Source: Streptomyces tsukubensis
Lineage (GTDB): Bacteria; Actinomycetota; Actinomycetes; Streptomycetales; Streptomycetaceae
Direction of reading: 5' to 3'
NCBI RefSeq assembly: GCF_009296025.1
Contig: NZ_CP045178.1
Location: forward strand, 3,038,001-3,102,000
DNA length: 64,000 nt
This document shows positions 1 through 9,729 of the stretch, piece by piece; the first letter of the stretch is position 1; every line of letters begins with the position of its first letter. The translations under genes and the position numbers were made by a program. The notes below the pieces were generated by a model, which was given only the letters and a program-made list of their open reading frames with translations, did not search any database and had not been told where the DNA came from.

Positions 1-905
1 ATCAGCTCCTCGATGTACGCGCGGGCAGGGGCGACACCTCCGGTGAGGGTGATGTTGCGCAGGAACTCGCCGAACCCGAACGGCACATCGGTGAACTGCG
101 GTGCGCCGACGCGGCTGATCGTGCCGCCGGCGCGGACCACGCCGAAGCTCTGCACGAGCGCGTCCCTGAGGCCCACACATTCGAGGACCTTGCGGGTGCC
201 CTCGCCACCGGTCAGTTCCTGGACGCGGGCGACGCCCTCGTCGCCGCGCTCGGCCACTACGTCAGTGGCCCCGAACTCGCGTCCCAGATCGGTGCGTTGG
301 CTGTGCCTGCCCATCAGAATGATCTGCTCGGCGCCCAGCAGCCCGGCCGAGATCACGGCCGCCAGACCGACGGCGCCGTCACCGACGACGGTGACGCTGT
401 CGCCGCGTCCGACTCCGGCGGTGCGGGCGGCGTGGTAACCGGTGCACAGGATGTCGGAGAGCGTCAGCAGATCGGGCAGCAGCTCGGAGTCCTCTCCGAC
501 GGGCAACTTCACCAAGGTGCCGTCGGCTTGGGGCACTCGGGCGGCCTGGCCCTGCCCTCCGTCGACACCGTTCACGCCCCACGACCCGCCGTGCACGCAC
601 GAGGTCTGCAACCCCTCACGGCAGTACACGCAGGTGTTGTCCGAGTAGACGAACGGGGCCACGACCACGTCGCCGCGCTGGAGACCGTGCACCTCGGCGC
701 CGATCTCCTCCACGACACCGAGGAACTCGTGCCCCATGTGTCGGGGCTGGTCGGTGAGCGGCAGCGACTTGTAGGGCCACAGGTCACTGCCGCAGACGCA
801 GGCCAGCACGATCCGTACGATCGCGTCCGTCGGGTTCTGGATCCTCGGGTCGGCGACATCCTCGACGCGTATGTCATCGGCTGCGTACAGCAGGGCGGCT
901 CGCAT
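1..905 (-). CDS. Zinc-dependent alcohol dehydrogenase, partial (C-terminus beyond left edge)
   Basis: Medium-chain NAD(P)-dependent dehydrogenase; 301 residues are visible from the ATG at 905 and the reading frame runs off the window. The N-terminal GroES-like domain has the catalytic zinc region (CGSD near residue 38, GHE near 58) and a structural zinc loop that reads SDNTCVYCREGLQTSC, so the first of the usual four cysteines is Asp. A Rossmann segment GDGAVGLAAV follows near residue 177. It heads a run of minus-strand oxidoreductase genes, which suggests redox detoxification. Substrate cannot be told from sequence. Family call is firm. Confidence 0.88.
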   Translation of the reverse strand, partial: MRAALLYAADDIRVEDVADPRIQNPTDAIVRIVLACVCGSDLWPYKSLPLTDQPRHMGHEFLGVVEEIGAEVHGLQRGDVVVAPFVYSDNTCVYCREGLQTSCVHGGSWGVNGVDGGQGQAARVPQADGTLVKLPVGEDSELLPDLLTLSDILCTGYHAARTAGVGRGDSVTVVGDGAVGLAAVISAGLLGAEQIILMGRHSQRTDLGREFGATDVVAERGDEGVARVQELTGGEGTRKVLECVGLRDALVQSFGVVRAGGTISRVGAPQFTDVPFGFGEFLRNITLTGGVAPARAYIEEL

Positions 906-1004
906 GAGCGAAACTCCTTGATGGGGGGGCGGGCGTTGGGCGTTGGGCGATGGGTTGCTCGTGGTGGACGACGGGGACGGGACGGGTACCGACCGGGCCG
1001 GGTC

Positions 1005-1376
1005 TCAGCGCGGTTCCAGGCGGAGGGTGGAGGTGCGGGCCCGGTCGGTCAGCACATGGTCGACGATGGTCGTGTAGTGCCCGTACTTCTCGCGGTATGC
1101 GGCGTCCACGCCCGCGTACTCCCGCGGGTCGGCCTCATTGAAGGTCACGTCCTGGCGTACGCCGCCGGCCTCGACATCGCCCTGTTCGCGGGTGCGCGTG
1201 CCCCGGTACCAAGGCCCGTCCTGGCCTTTCACCGACCGGACGTAGACATGGTCTCCGGCGCGTACCACCCACATGGTCACAGGGTTACGCAGGGTGCCGT
1301 CGCCGCGTTCGGACCGCAGCTCAAGTTCCTCTGCCGCGCCGATCCGCTCAAGTTGTGAGCCGTTCCAGGTCTTCAT
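1005..1376 (-). CDS. DUF2255 family protein
   Basis: A 123-residue cytoplasmic protein without signal peptide or membrane segment. The opening MKTWNGSQLERI and the central segment with VVRAGDHVYVRSVKG and WYRGTR match my memory of the DUF2255 family, small proteins of unknown function common in actinomycetes and often next to oxidoreductases or regulators. It lies between an alcohol dehydrogenase and two aldo/keto reductases on the same strand, spaced about 100 bases upstream of the former, so co-transcription is possible. No catalytic residues are recognised. Confidence 0.7.
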   Translation of the reverse strand: MKTWNGSQLERIGAAEELELRSERGDGTLRNPVTMWVVRAGDHVYVRSVKGQDGPWYRGTRTREQGDVEAGGVRQDVTFNEADPREYAGVDAAYREKYGHYTTIVDHVLTDRARTSTLRLEPR

Positions 1377-1569
1377 CGGCTTTCCTTCCCGGTCAGGAGT
1401 GGTCGTGGGGGGGGTGGTCGGAAGCGGGGGTCGGGAATGGGTATTGGATTATTGGGAGGAATTGGCGGTCTGCTGGAGAAGAGCCGGAGGAGAAGTCGGA
1501 GGGGAAACCGGAGGCCGGCCGGTTACCGGAGGGCGGTTACCGGAGGGGGGAAAGTCGGAGTGAGGTGGG

Positions 1570-2418
1570 TCAGGAGTCCAAGGTGGCGTTGCCCAGCCTG
1601 CTGACCATGGCCGGATCCCTGTGGTCGAAGAACAGTGACTCCCCGGTGTCCAGCTTCGCGATGGCCGCCATCTCGTCGGACCTGAGGTCGAAGTCGAAGA
1701 CGTCGAGGTTCTCCGCCATGCGCTCGGGGCGTACCGACTTGGGGATCACGACGACGTTCCGCTGGATGAGCCAGCGCAGCACGACCTGCGCCACGGACTT
1801 GTCGTGCGCGGAGGCGACCGCCACCAGTACGGGGTCGGTGAAGAGGTGGTTGCGGCCCTCCGCGAAGGGGCCCCACGACTCGATCTGCACCCCACGCTCA
1901 CTCATGAGTTCCTGGTCGGCGGCGCGCTGGTGGAAGGGGTGGGTCTCGACCTGGTTGACCGCGGGGGTGATGGCGTTGTGGTCGATCAGGTCAACGAGCC
2001 GGTCGCCGTGGAAGTTCGAGACGCCGATGGCTCGGGCGAGGCCGTCGCGGTGCAGGCTCTCCATGGCGCGCCAGGAGCCGTAGACGTCGCCGAAGGGCTG
2101 GTGGATCAGATACAGGTCGAGGTAGTCGAGGCCGAGCTTGCGCAGCGAGGTGTCGAACCCGCGCCTGGCCTGGTCCTCACCGGCGTCGGAGACCCAGAGC
2201 TTGGTGGTGACGAAGAGGTCCTCGCGGGCGATGCCGCTGCTCTTGATCGCACGGCCCACGGCCTCTTCATTGCCGTACGAGGCAGCTGTGTCCAAGGACC
2301 GGTAACCGGCGGCGAGGGCGTCGGTCACCGCCTGTTCGGCCTGGTCGGGCGGGATCTGGTAGACGCCGAAGCCGAGTACGGGCATCTCGACGCCGTTGTT
2401 GAGGGTGACGGTCCGCAT
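1570..2418 (-). CDS. Aldo/keto reductase
   Basis: NADPH-dependent (beta/alpha)8 reductase of 282 residues, usual length for 2,5-diketo-D-gluconate reductase-like members. The catalytic tetrad is visible: Asp and Tyr in [15 protein letters not shown], Lys in LFVTTKLW and His in [12 protein letters not shown]. The C-terminal coenzyme-binding stretch reads [19 protein letters not shown]. The start ATG at 2418 gives the family-typical N-terminus [18 protein letters not shown]. It is followed upstream on the same strand by a second, only distantly related aldo/keto reductase, and both diverge from an HTH regulator at 3965 that may control them. Physiological substrate unknown. Confidence 0.9.
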   Translation of the reverse strand: MRTVTLNNGVEMPVLGFGVYQIPPDQAEQAVTDALAAGYRSLDTAASYGNEEAVGRAIKSSGIAREDLFVTTKLWVSDAGEDQARRGFDTSLRKLGLDYLDLYLIHQPFGDVYGSWRAMESLHRDGLARAIGVSNFHGDRLVDLIDHNAITPAVNQVETHPFHQRAADQELMSERGVQIESWGPFAEGRNHLFTDPVLVAVASAHDKSVAQVVLRWLIQRNVVVIPKSVRPERMAENLDVFDFDLRSDEMAAIAKLDTGESLFFDHRDPAMVSRLGNATLDS

Positions 2419-2464
2419 GTGGCCGGATCCTCTCTTGAGGGGGAGGGAGTGAGGGGGCGTGCGG

Positions 2465-3442
<978 letters not shown>

Positions 3443-3499
3443 TACTCGTCGCCTCTCGCTCTTCGTCGTAAGCCGTATGTCGCATGTCGTGCGTCGCGT

Positions 3500-3534
3500 G
3501 TCGTGCGTCGTGCGTCGTGCGTCGTGCGTCGTGC
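3500..3534. repeat. 7-bp tandem repeat (5 units of GTCGTGC)
   Basis: Five perfect head-to-tail copies of GTCGTGC, with degenerate copies on both sides (about 3478-3540). They sit just upstream of the aldo/keto reductase start at 3442, within the roughly 520-base spacer that separates it from the divergent HTH regulator. Confidence 0.9.
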
Positions 3535-3663
3535 GTCGCATTCGAATGCCGTACAGCTTGTGTCGCACGGCTTGTGTTGTGCGGCCGGTGTCCTGCGGCC
3601 GGTGTCGTGCGCCTCTGACTGCCGTCTTCCAGCCGTCTGACGGCCGCCGCAGCCGGAACGTAA

Positions 3664-3747
3664 GTCCGTGCCCGTACGTCCGTGTCCGTACGTCCGTGCC
3701 CGTACGTCCGTGTCCGTACGTCCGTGCCCGTACGTCCGTGCCCGTAC
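3664..3747. repeat. 14-bp tandem repeat, six units with alternating C/T variant
   Basis: Six contiguous copies of GTCCGTGCCCGTAC, where copies 2 and 4 carry T instead of C at unit position 8 (GTCCGTGTCCGTAC). Each unit contains GTAC, so the array is regularly spaced on the helix at somewhat more than one turn. It lies about 220 bases upstream of the regulator start at 3965. Confidence 0.95.
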
Positions 3748-3964
3748 GTCCCCGCGACAGCGCTACGCAGGTGTCGCGGCGGGGCCCACCTGCTCACCGG
3801 GCTGGTGGTGCACGGTGTGCCTGACGGGCTCGGTGCGCTCCCTCCAGCGTGCGGCCGAACGCGGGGAACAGCCAGGCCGAGGTCTTCGGGGGAGCGGCCA
3901 GCCGGGGTGTGACAGGGCCCCCCTCGTAGGCGCGTCACGGTGGCGGCGGAGAGACACTTGGACC

Positions 3965-4990
3965 ATGGCACCGGAACAGAGCAGCGGCGACGAACTGGGG
4001 CGTTTCCTGCGCGCCCGCCGTACCCAGACCAGCCCCCGGTCCGCAGGCCTGACGCCTGGCCCCGGCGTACGCCGCACACCCGGACTGCGCCGTGAGGAGC
4101 TGGCCACACTCGCCGGGGTCAGCATCGACTACTACACCCGCATGGAGCGCGGCAAGGAGACCAGGCCGAGCCCCGCCGTGGTCGACGCCCTCGCCCGCGC
4201 CCTGCGACTCGACGACGCCGAACACCAGCACCTGCGCGACCTGGCCGTCCGCGCCGCCCGCTACGCGCACCCCGCCCCGGAGCCGAGCCGTACGGTCCGT
4301 CCCCACCTGGAGCTGCTGCTTGAGACCGTACGGCCCAACCCGGCCTACGTCGTCAGCCGCAGCATGGACCTGCTCGCCCACAACCCCGGTGGCCTCGCCC
4401 TGTACGCGGGCATCGCCGACTGGCCGGCCAGACAGCGCAACCTCGCCCGTTACCTCTTCCTGCACCCCGCCGCCCGCGAGGTCTTCGGCGACTGGGAGAA
4501 CCAGATCCGCGGCTGCGTCGCCCGGCTGCGGGCCCTGGCCGGCATCGACCCCGACGCGCCCGACCTCACCCGGCTCGTTGGCGAACTCCTGCTCAAGAGC
4601 CCCGACTTCGCGGGCCTTTGGGAGCGCTACGAGGTTACGGGCCGCAAGTACACCACCAAGACCTTCCACCATCCCCGGGTCGGCAGGCTCACCGTCGGCT
4701 TCCAGGGCATGGACCTCGAAGGCACCCCGGGACAGCGCATGGTGGTCTATACGGCAGAACCTGGCACGCCGGACCACGACGCCATGGTTCTTCTCGACAT
4801 GACCGCACCTGAGCAGCAGACGAGCTCGGCATCGGCCCGATCGGCGGCCTCGACCGAACCGGTCGCCTCGACCAAGCCGACAGGTCCAGCAGACGCGACA
4901 GGTTCAACAGGTGCGACAGGGCCAACAGGGCCGACAGGTCCGACAGGTCCGATATCCGAGCAGGCCCGGGAACGCGGACGACGGGACTGA
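3965..4990 (+). CDS. XRE-type HTH regulator with MmyB-like ligand-binding domain
   Basis: Transcription factor of 341 residues starting at the ATG at 3965. Residues about 10-80 form an HTH_31/XRE domain (LRREELATLAGVSIDYYTRMERGKE is the recognition region). Residues about 100-280 match the MmyB-like ligand-binding domain (RPNPAYVVSRSMDLLAHNPGG and later GFQGMDLEGTPGQRMVVYTAEPGTPD). Such proteins usually sit divergent from a dehydrogenase or reductase gene that they regulate, as here with the aldo/keto reductases. The last 45 residues are a low-complexity tail with collagen-like Gly-Pro-Thr triplets (ATGPTGPTGPTGP), unusual for this family and probably disordered. Confidence 0.88.
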   Translation: MAPEQSSGDELGRFLRARRTQTSPRSAGLTPGPGVRRTPGLRREELATLAGVSIDYYTRMERGKETRPSPAVVDALARALRLDDAEHQHLRDLAVRAARYAHPAPEPSRTVRPHLELLLETVRPNPAYVVSRSMDLLAHNPGGLALYAGIADWPARQRNLARYLFLHPAAREVFGDWENQIRGCVARLRALAGIDPDAPDLTRLVGELLLKSPDFAGLWERYEVTGRKYTTKTFHHPRVGRLTVGFQGMDLEGTPGQRMVVYTAEPGTPDHDAMVLLDMTAPEQQTSSASARSAASTEPVASTKPTGPADATGSTGATGPTGPTGPTGPISEQARERGRRD

Positions 4991-5147
4991 GCCGACACCT
5001 CCTCGGGGCCCGCTCCGCTCACTCCTGACGTGCAGACGTCGGACACCGGATGTCGGGCACCGGACACCGGACACCGGCGCGGGACTGGACCGGACCGGCC
5101 ACCGGCCCCCGCCGGGCGCCTACGGCTCGGCGTACCCGTCCGGCGCG

Positions 5148-5235
5148 GCTCGGCGCACCCGTCAGGCACCCGCTCGGCGCACCCGTCAGACGCGGCTCGG
5201 CGCACCCCTCAGGCACCGCTCGGCGCACCCGTCAG
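5148..5235. repeat. Four spaced copies of an 18-bp repeat
   Basis: The unit GCTCGGCGCACCCGTCAG recurs at 5148, 5172, 5195 (one mismatch) and 5218, so spacing is 24, 23 and 23 bases. The array occupies the space between the convergent HTH and ROK genes and reaches the ROK stop codon. Confidence 0.85.
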
Positions 5236-6917
5236 GCCAGCCCCGTCGCCCCCGCCGTGTCCGCCCTGCCGAACACCGGGGCGAGTACGAGTTGCGCCGC
5301 CCCGTCCGCGATTCCCCTGACGCCGCCGGGGGCGAGCCGGACCGGCACGGCGGGCCCCGCTCCCTCGCGTCCCGCTCGCCGCGCGAGGACGGCCTCGACC
5401 CCGGCGACGTACCGCTCGCTCTCCGCCGCGATGGTCCTGCCGCCGAGCAGGACGAGGTCGATGTCGAGCAGCCCGACGAGGTTCGACGCCGCGGTGCCCA
5501 GTACCCGTGCGGCCTCGTCGGGATCCCCGCGTCCGACGGCGGCCAGGCACAGCGCCTCGACGCAGCCACGGTCACCGCACCCGCAGAGCGGCCCGTCCAA
5601 CTGGATCACCTGGTGGCCGAATTCGCCCGCGCCGGTCCGTGCACCCCGGTGCAGGAGGCCACCGAGTACGAGCCCGGCGCCGAGCCCCGTACCGAGGTGC
5701 AGATAGGCGAACGACCCTCCTCCTGGGCCGAGTCGCAGCCCCGACCCTGAGCTTGATCCCGATCCGGGCCGCACTCCCTCTCCCGGCCCCGATCCGGGTC
5801 GCACTCCCTCTCCCGGCCCCGATCCGGGCCGCGTCCCCTCCCCCGCCCCGAATACCGGCCCCGCGATGTCCGTCATCCCGAGAGCCGGGCCGAGTGCCGC
5901 CGCGTTGGTGTCCTTGTCCACGGTCACGGGGAGGCCGAGCCGCGCGGCGAGGGCGTCCCGCAGTGGGAACCCGTCCAGGTCGGGGAAGCCGGTGACCCGG
6001 TGCAGCACACCCTCGCGGTGGTCCAGGGGCCCGGGAACGCCGACCCCGACACCCAGCACCCGGCCGCGCGGCCCCGGGGTGAGCCGACCCGGCTGACCCG
6101 GCCGACCGGCTCCGTCATCGGCGGAACCCCCGCCGTCAACGGATCCCCGGTCACCGGGGACCGCCCCCAAGAGCAATTCCACCTCCCCCGCCGTCGCCTC
6201 GATGACGGCGTCCGCGCCCGCGCCGAGGTCGAGTGGGGCCGTCCGTTCGCGCACGGTCGTGCCCGCGAGGTCGACGAGTACCGTCCTGAGTTCATCGCGG
6301 TCGAGGTGGACACCGACCGCGTACGCGGCCGTCGGAACCAGCCGCAGCACCGTCCTGGGCTTCCCCCCTGTGGAGGCGCGGCGCCCCGCCTCGGTGGCGA
6401 GGCCCGAGGTGCGCAGCCGAGCGGTGATCTTGCTGACGGCCTGCGGGGTGAGCCCGGTGCGTTCGGCCAGTTCGAGTCTGCTGATCCCGGTCTCACCGGA
6501 GACGCGGAGGAGGTCGAGCACCAGGGCGGTGTTGTGCCCGCGCAGCACGGGCAGGTTGGCCCCGCCACCTTTGGGGTGCGGACTCTTCGGGTGCGGACAG
6601 TTCGGGTGCGGACTCTTCGGGTGGGGGCGGTTCGGGTGGGGACGGTTCGGGCGTGGACCGTCGGGGAGCGGACTGTTGGGGGGCGGACTGTTGGGGAGTG
6701 ATCCCCCGGTTCGCCCGGCTGCCGCCGCCCGCCCTGCTGACGCTGACGCTGACGCTGACGCTGACGGCCCTGACGCTGCCGGCCCCGCCCCGGTCGGCCC
6801 ACTCGGCCCACCCGGCTCACCCCCGCCGCCACACCCGCTCGGGCCACCGGACCCACCCGGGCCGCCCACCTCACCCGCTCCGCCGGGCCCGCCCGTCCCA
6901 CTCGTGTCGTTCACCAT
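5232..6917 (-). CDS. ROK-family transcriptional repressor with long low-complexity N-terminus
   Basis: Sugar-responsive repressor of about 561 residues, much longer than the usual 380-420. Residues about 125-180 hold the winged HTH (LRVSGETGISRLELAERTGL, then TPQAVSKITARLRTSG). The ROK sugar-kinase-like domain follows, with the zinc motif GEFGHQVIQLDGPLCGCGDRGCVE. About 120 N-terminal residues are Gly/Pro/Ser rich with repeated PNSPHPK/PNRPHPN units. A second low-complexity insertion (GEGTRPGSGPGEGVRPGSGP) breaks the ROK domain. Start is uncertain: ATG at 6917 or GTG at 6920 leaves the extension in; a start close to residue 115 would give a normal protein. It diverges from the Gfo/Idh/MocA oxidoreductase gene that it probably represses. 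Confidence 0.87.
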   Translation of the reverse strand: MVNDTSGTGGPGGAGEVGGPGGSGGPSGCGGGGEPGGPSGPTGAGPAASGPSASASASASAGRAAAAGRTGGSLPNSPPPNSPLPDGPRPNRPHPNRPHPKSPHPNCPHPKSPHPKGGGANLPVLRGHNTALVLDLLRVSGETGISRLELAERTGLTPQAVSKITARLRTSGLATEAGRRASTGGKPRTVLRLVPTAAYAVGVHLDRDELRTVLVDLAGTTVRERTAPLDLGAGADAVIEATAGEVELLLGAVPGDRGSVDGGGSADDGAGRPGQPGRLTPGPRGRVLGVGVGVPGPLDHREGVLHRVTGFPDLDGFPLRDALAARLGLPVTVDKDTNAAALGPALGMTDIAGPVFGAGEGTRPGSGPGEGVRPGSGPGEGVRPGSGSSSGSGLRLGPGGGSFAYLHLGTGLGAGLVLGGLLHRGARTGAGEFGHQVIQLDGPLCGCGDRGCVEALCLAAVGRGDPDEAARVLGTAASNLVGLLDIDLVLLGGRTIAAESERYVAGVEAVLARRAGREGAGPAVPVRLAPGGVRGIADGAAQLVLAPVFGRADTAGATGLA

Positions 6918-6950
6918 CACACGCCCATTGTCCCGTGCGCTTGCACTTTG

Positions 6951-6963
6951 GCAACACCGTTGC
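6951..6963. promoter_or_regulatory. Candidate ROK operator, GCAAC-N3-GTTGC
   Basis: A perfect 5-bp inverted repeat with three-base spacer lies in the 59-base gap between the divergent ROK repressor and the oxidoreductase. It overlaps the expected promoter of both, about 14 bases before the ATG at 6977. The role as operator is inferred from position only. Confidence 0.4.
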
Positions 6964-6976
6964 TTAAGTGGGTCGT

Positions 6977-8167
6977 ATGACTGGTTTGACTGGTACCGAT
7001 CCCGAACCCGAGGCCGGCTCCGGCTCGCGCCCCCCGCTCCGGGTCGCCCTCATCGGCTACGGCCTCGCGGGCTCCGTCTTCCACGCGCCGCTCATCGCCG
7101 CCACGGACGGGCTGGTGCTCGACACCATCGTCACGTCCAATCCGGAGCGGCGCGAGCAGGCGCTCGCCGAATTCCCCGACGTACGGTTCGCCGGCTCCCC
7201 CGACGAGCTGTGGGCCGACGCGGCCCGCATCGACCTCGTGGTCGTCGCCACGCCCAACAAGACGCACGTGGCCCTGGCCAAGGCGGCGCTCGGCGCGGGG
7301 CTGCCCGTCGTCGTCGACAAGCCGGTCGCGGGTACCGCCACCGAGGCCCGTGAGCTGGACGCCCTGGCCCGCGAGCGCGGTCTGCTGCTCTCCGTCTTCC
7401 AGAACCGCCGCTGGGACAACGACTTCCGCACGCTGCACAAGCTGCTCGCCCACGGTGATCTGGGTGACGTGTACCGCTTCGAGTCCCGTTTCGAACGCTG
7501 GCGCCCGCACCCCAAGGGCGGCTGGCGCGAGTCGGGCGACCCGGCGGAGATCGGCGGCCTGCTGTACGACCTCGGCAGCCATGTCGTGGACCAGGCGCTG
7601 ACACTCTTCGGCCCGGCCGCCTCCGTATACGCGGAGTCCGACGTCCGTCGCGCGGGCGCGGAGGCCGACGACGACACGTTCATCGCGATCACCCACGAGA
7701 GCGGCGTCCGTTCCCACCTCTACGTCAGCGCCACCACGGCGCAGCTCGGCCCGCGCTTCAGGGTGCTCGGCTCGACGGCCGGCTATGTGAAGTACGGCCT
7801 GGACCCGCAGGAGGCGGCGCTGCGCGAGGGCAGGCGCCCGGCGAAGGGTGGGGCGTGGGGCGAGGAGTCCCCTGAGCTGTGGGGCCGGCTCGGCGCGGGT
7901 GAGTCACCCCTCTCCGGCGGGGGCGAGCCGGTACGTACGCTCCCCGGCGACTACCCGGCGTACTACGCCGCCGTCGCCGCGACCCTGCGCGGCGACGGGC
8001 CCAGCCCGGTGACCGCGCTGGAGGCGGCGGCCACGCTCGACGTACTCGAAGCGGCGCGCCGCTCGGCCGACGAGGGCGTGACCGTGCCCCTCGGCGCGGA
8101 GCCCCCGGCCCGCGCGGACACACGTATCCCCACGAAGTCCCCCACTATCGAGGAGACGACGACATGA
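6977..8167 (+). CDS. Gfo/Idh/MocA family oxidoreductase
   Basis: NAD(P)-dependent sugar or cyclitol dehydrogenase-like protein of 396 residues. The N-terminal Rossmann fold is seen in RVALIGYGLAGSVFHAPLI, followed by the family motif VVDKPVAG (equivalent of EKP) and the C-terminal substrate domain with GGLLYDLGSHVVDQAL, where the GSHxxDQ pattern carries the conserved His. The ATG at 6977 is preferred over the GTG at 6968, but neither has a strong ribosome-binding site. The stop overlaps the next start (ATGA at 8164), so it is translationally coupled to the UPF0303 gene. The divergent ROK gene suggests induction by a sugar. Confidence 0.9.
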   Translation: MTGLTGTDPEPEAGSGSRPPLRVALIGYGLAGSVFHAPLIAATDGLVLDTIVTSNPERREQALAEFPDVRFAGSPDELWADAARIDLVVVATPNKTHVALAKAALGAGLPVVVDKPVAGTATEARELDALARERGLLLSVFQNRRWDNDFRTLHKLLAHGDLGDVYRFESRFERWRPHPKGGWRESGDPAEIGGLLYDLGSHVVDQALTLFGPAASVYAESDVRRAGAEADDDTFIAITHESGVRSHLYVSATTAQLGPRFRVLGSTAGYVKYGLDPQEAALREGRRPAKGGAWGEESPELWGRLGAGESPLSGGGEPVRTLPGDYPAYYAAVAATLRGDGPSPVTALEAAATLDVLEAARRSADEGVTVPLGAEPPARADTRIPTKSPTIEETTT

Positions 8168-8715
8168 GCGGTTCCAGCGGCGGTACGAGCGGTACGAAGG
8201 GCGCGGGCGGCCCCGATGTCCCCGAGCTGGAGGCCCAGGAGAAGCGGCTGGTGCTGAAGCGTTTCACGTACGAGAACGCGTGGGCGCTCGGCAGCCTGCT
8301 GGTGGAGCTGGCCCGTGAGCGGCGGGCCCCCGTGGCCATCGACATCCGGCGCGGCGCGCAGCGGGTGTTCCACGCGGCGCTGCCCGGTTCGAGCGCGGAC
8401 AACGACGCGTGGATCGAACGCAAGCGCCGCGTCGTGGAGCGGTACGGCGAGAGCTCGTACCTCGTCGGCAGCCGTTTCCGCGCGAAGGGCACGACGTTCG
8501 AGGACTCCTCCCGCCTCGACCAGGACCGTTACGCGGCGCACGGCGGCGCGTTCCCGATCGCCGTCGAGGGTGCGGGTGTGGTCGGCGTGGTCGTGGTCTC
8601 GGGGCTGCCGCAGATCGAGGACCACGCACTCGTCGTAGCGGCGCTTGAACGGTTCACCGCGCAGCGGTCCGTCTCCGACGCGTTCGTCTCGGGCAGTTCG
8701 GGCGACGGGGCCTGA
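8164..8715 (+). CDS. UPF0303 / heme-degrading-domain (GlcG-HbpS-like) protein
   Basis: Cytoplasmic protein of 183 residues related to the UPF0303 branch of the GlcG/HbpS fold, recognised by FTYENAWALGSLLVELA, VAIDIRRGAQRVFHAALPGSS, the DNDAWIERKRRVVERYGESSY segment and AFPIAVEGAGVVGVVVVSGL. The fold binds small ligands; members are often annotated as heme-degrading, but no specific catalytic residues are evident. It overlaps the upstream oxidoreductase stop by four bases, so the two act together under the ROK regulator, most likely in sugar or polyol metabolism. The first 18 residues are a Gly/Ser-rich lead-in. Confidence 0.8.
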   Translation: MSGSSGGTSGTKGAGGPDVPELEAQEKRLVLKRFTYENAWALGSLLVELARERRAPVAIDIRRGAQRVFHAALPGSSADNDAWIERKRRVVERYGESSYLVGSRFRAKGTTFEDSSRLDQDRYAAHGGAFPIAVEGAGVVGVVVVSGLPQIEDHALVVAALERFTAQRSVSDAFVSGSSGDGA

Positions 8716-8756
8716 GCCGAGCCGCGTCAGGCGCCCCGACAGCGCCCCGGCCGACA

Positions 8757-8796
8757 GTCGGCCTCCGCCCCGTGCACACCTGGGGCGGAGGCCGAC
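8757..8796 (+). terminator. Strong hairpin after UPF0303 gene
   Basis: GTCGGCCTCCGCCCC pairs perfectly with GGGGCGGAGGCCGAC across a ten-base loop, about 40 bases after the UPF0303 stop. No T-run follows, as is common in Streptomyces. Confidence 0.75.
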
Positions 8797-8935
8797 GGCT
8801 GTGAGGCTGTTGTCCTTCCGCGTCTGACTGCTGCGTTCTTGCTGGTCACGGGTAGGGATGGCGTCCGTGCGCGAGAGATGGGGCGTCGTTACGTCACGCC
8901 CGTGGAGGTCTCGGACGCCGTCGGTTGTGGGACCG

Positions 8936-9362
8936 CTAAAACAGCGCGAGCTTGCCGCCGTCGAAGCCGCGGCTGTCCTCGCCGACGACCGCGTCCTCCT
9001 TGACGGACCGCGAGGCGATCACGACGGCCGTCGGCTCCGCATCCCGCCCCGCCGTCTCGTCGACCCGGCCGCGCAGCCGGTCTGGGAACACTCTGACCAG
9101 GGCACGCTCACGCCAGCGGCGGAAGAACGCACATACCCGGTCCCGCGGTGGCAAGTCCGAGGCGGGGTCGGCCACTTGGTCCCGTTGTCCACCGGATAAC
9201 GCGCAGCGTCCAGCATCGCCCGGTGGCAGTACACCTCCGGCGCCCCGCCCCCGCATCCAGCCCGGCACCGGCAGCGGCACCGGCGGCAGCGGCAGCGGCA
9301 GCGGCAGCGGCCGGACCACGACCCACTCCGCGTCCGTCATGTCCGAGGGATACCGCCGAACA
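8936..9362 (-). pseudogene. IS5-family transposase remnant (frameshifted, truncated)
   Basis: The minus strand encodes the N-terminal half of an IS5/IS4811-type DDE transposase in two frames. One frame gives SDMTDAEWVVVRPLPL, then, after a frame change, CHRAMLDAARYPVDNGTKW appears, and the first frame resumes with RVCAFFRRWRERALVRVFPDRLRGRV and KEDAVVGEDSRGFDGGK. The part after the first catalytic Asp region is missing and a stop follows at 8936, so it cannot be active. A pyrimidine-rich expansion (LPLPLPLPPVPLPVP) suggests slippage. No terminal inverted repeats were found. Confidence 0.75.
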
Positions 9363-9643
9363 CACTCCGGATGACCGGCCGCGCTCCAGAACCGGTGAGC
9401 GACACAAACACACGACACCGCAACCGAGTTGAACTCGACCTGCGCGAGCACGTACCCGTGGGGGGAGGAAGAACTCGCGAAGGACGTGTACTGCTTCGCC
9501 CACAGGTCAGCCACTGATTCCCGGTCTTGCGCTGAGCGGGAAACAGGAACACCCTGGGATGGGCCACCGATGTCGGGAAGGCTGCTCGCGGGCAACACCG
9601 CACGCCACTCTCCGGTGGGCCGCACCGTCCGCACCCGTGCCAT
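9363..9643 (-). pseudogene. Possible gene 5' end cut by the transposase remnant
   Basis: An open frame from 9643 gives about 80 residues (MARVRTVRPTGEWRAVLP, then PDIGGPS and ADLWAKQYTSFASSSS) and then runs directly into the transposase remnant. The composition looks coding, but I do not recognise the protein. It could be the beginning of a gene interrupted by the insertion sequence, or chance. Confidence 0.25.
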
Positions 9644-9729
9644 ATCTGCCGGTTCCCATGCCTGATCACCCGGCGTTCAGCAGCTGTTGCCCCCGCATCC
9701 GACATCCCGCCCCAGCGGAGGAACACGCC

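Larger units (their letters stand above)
3443..3964. other. Divergent intergenic region filled with short tandem repeats
   Basis: No convincing gene is present. Three repeat families fill it: GTCGTGC units around 3500-3534, a CGGCCGGTGTC-type duplication near 3581-3608, and 14-bp units at 3664-3747. Promoters of the divergent reductase and regulator genes must lie here, but I cannot place them confidently. Confidence 0.7.

Noticed and set aside
3478..3750. CRISPR array
   Set aside because: The repeats are contiguous without spacers and too short (7 and 14 bases); no cas genes are nearby.
8936..9362. Active insertion sequence
   Set aside because: The transposase is frameshifted and lacks its C-terminal catalytic part, and no terminal inverted repeats or target duplications were visible.
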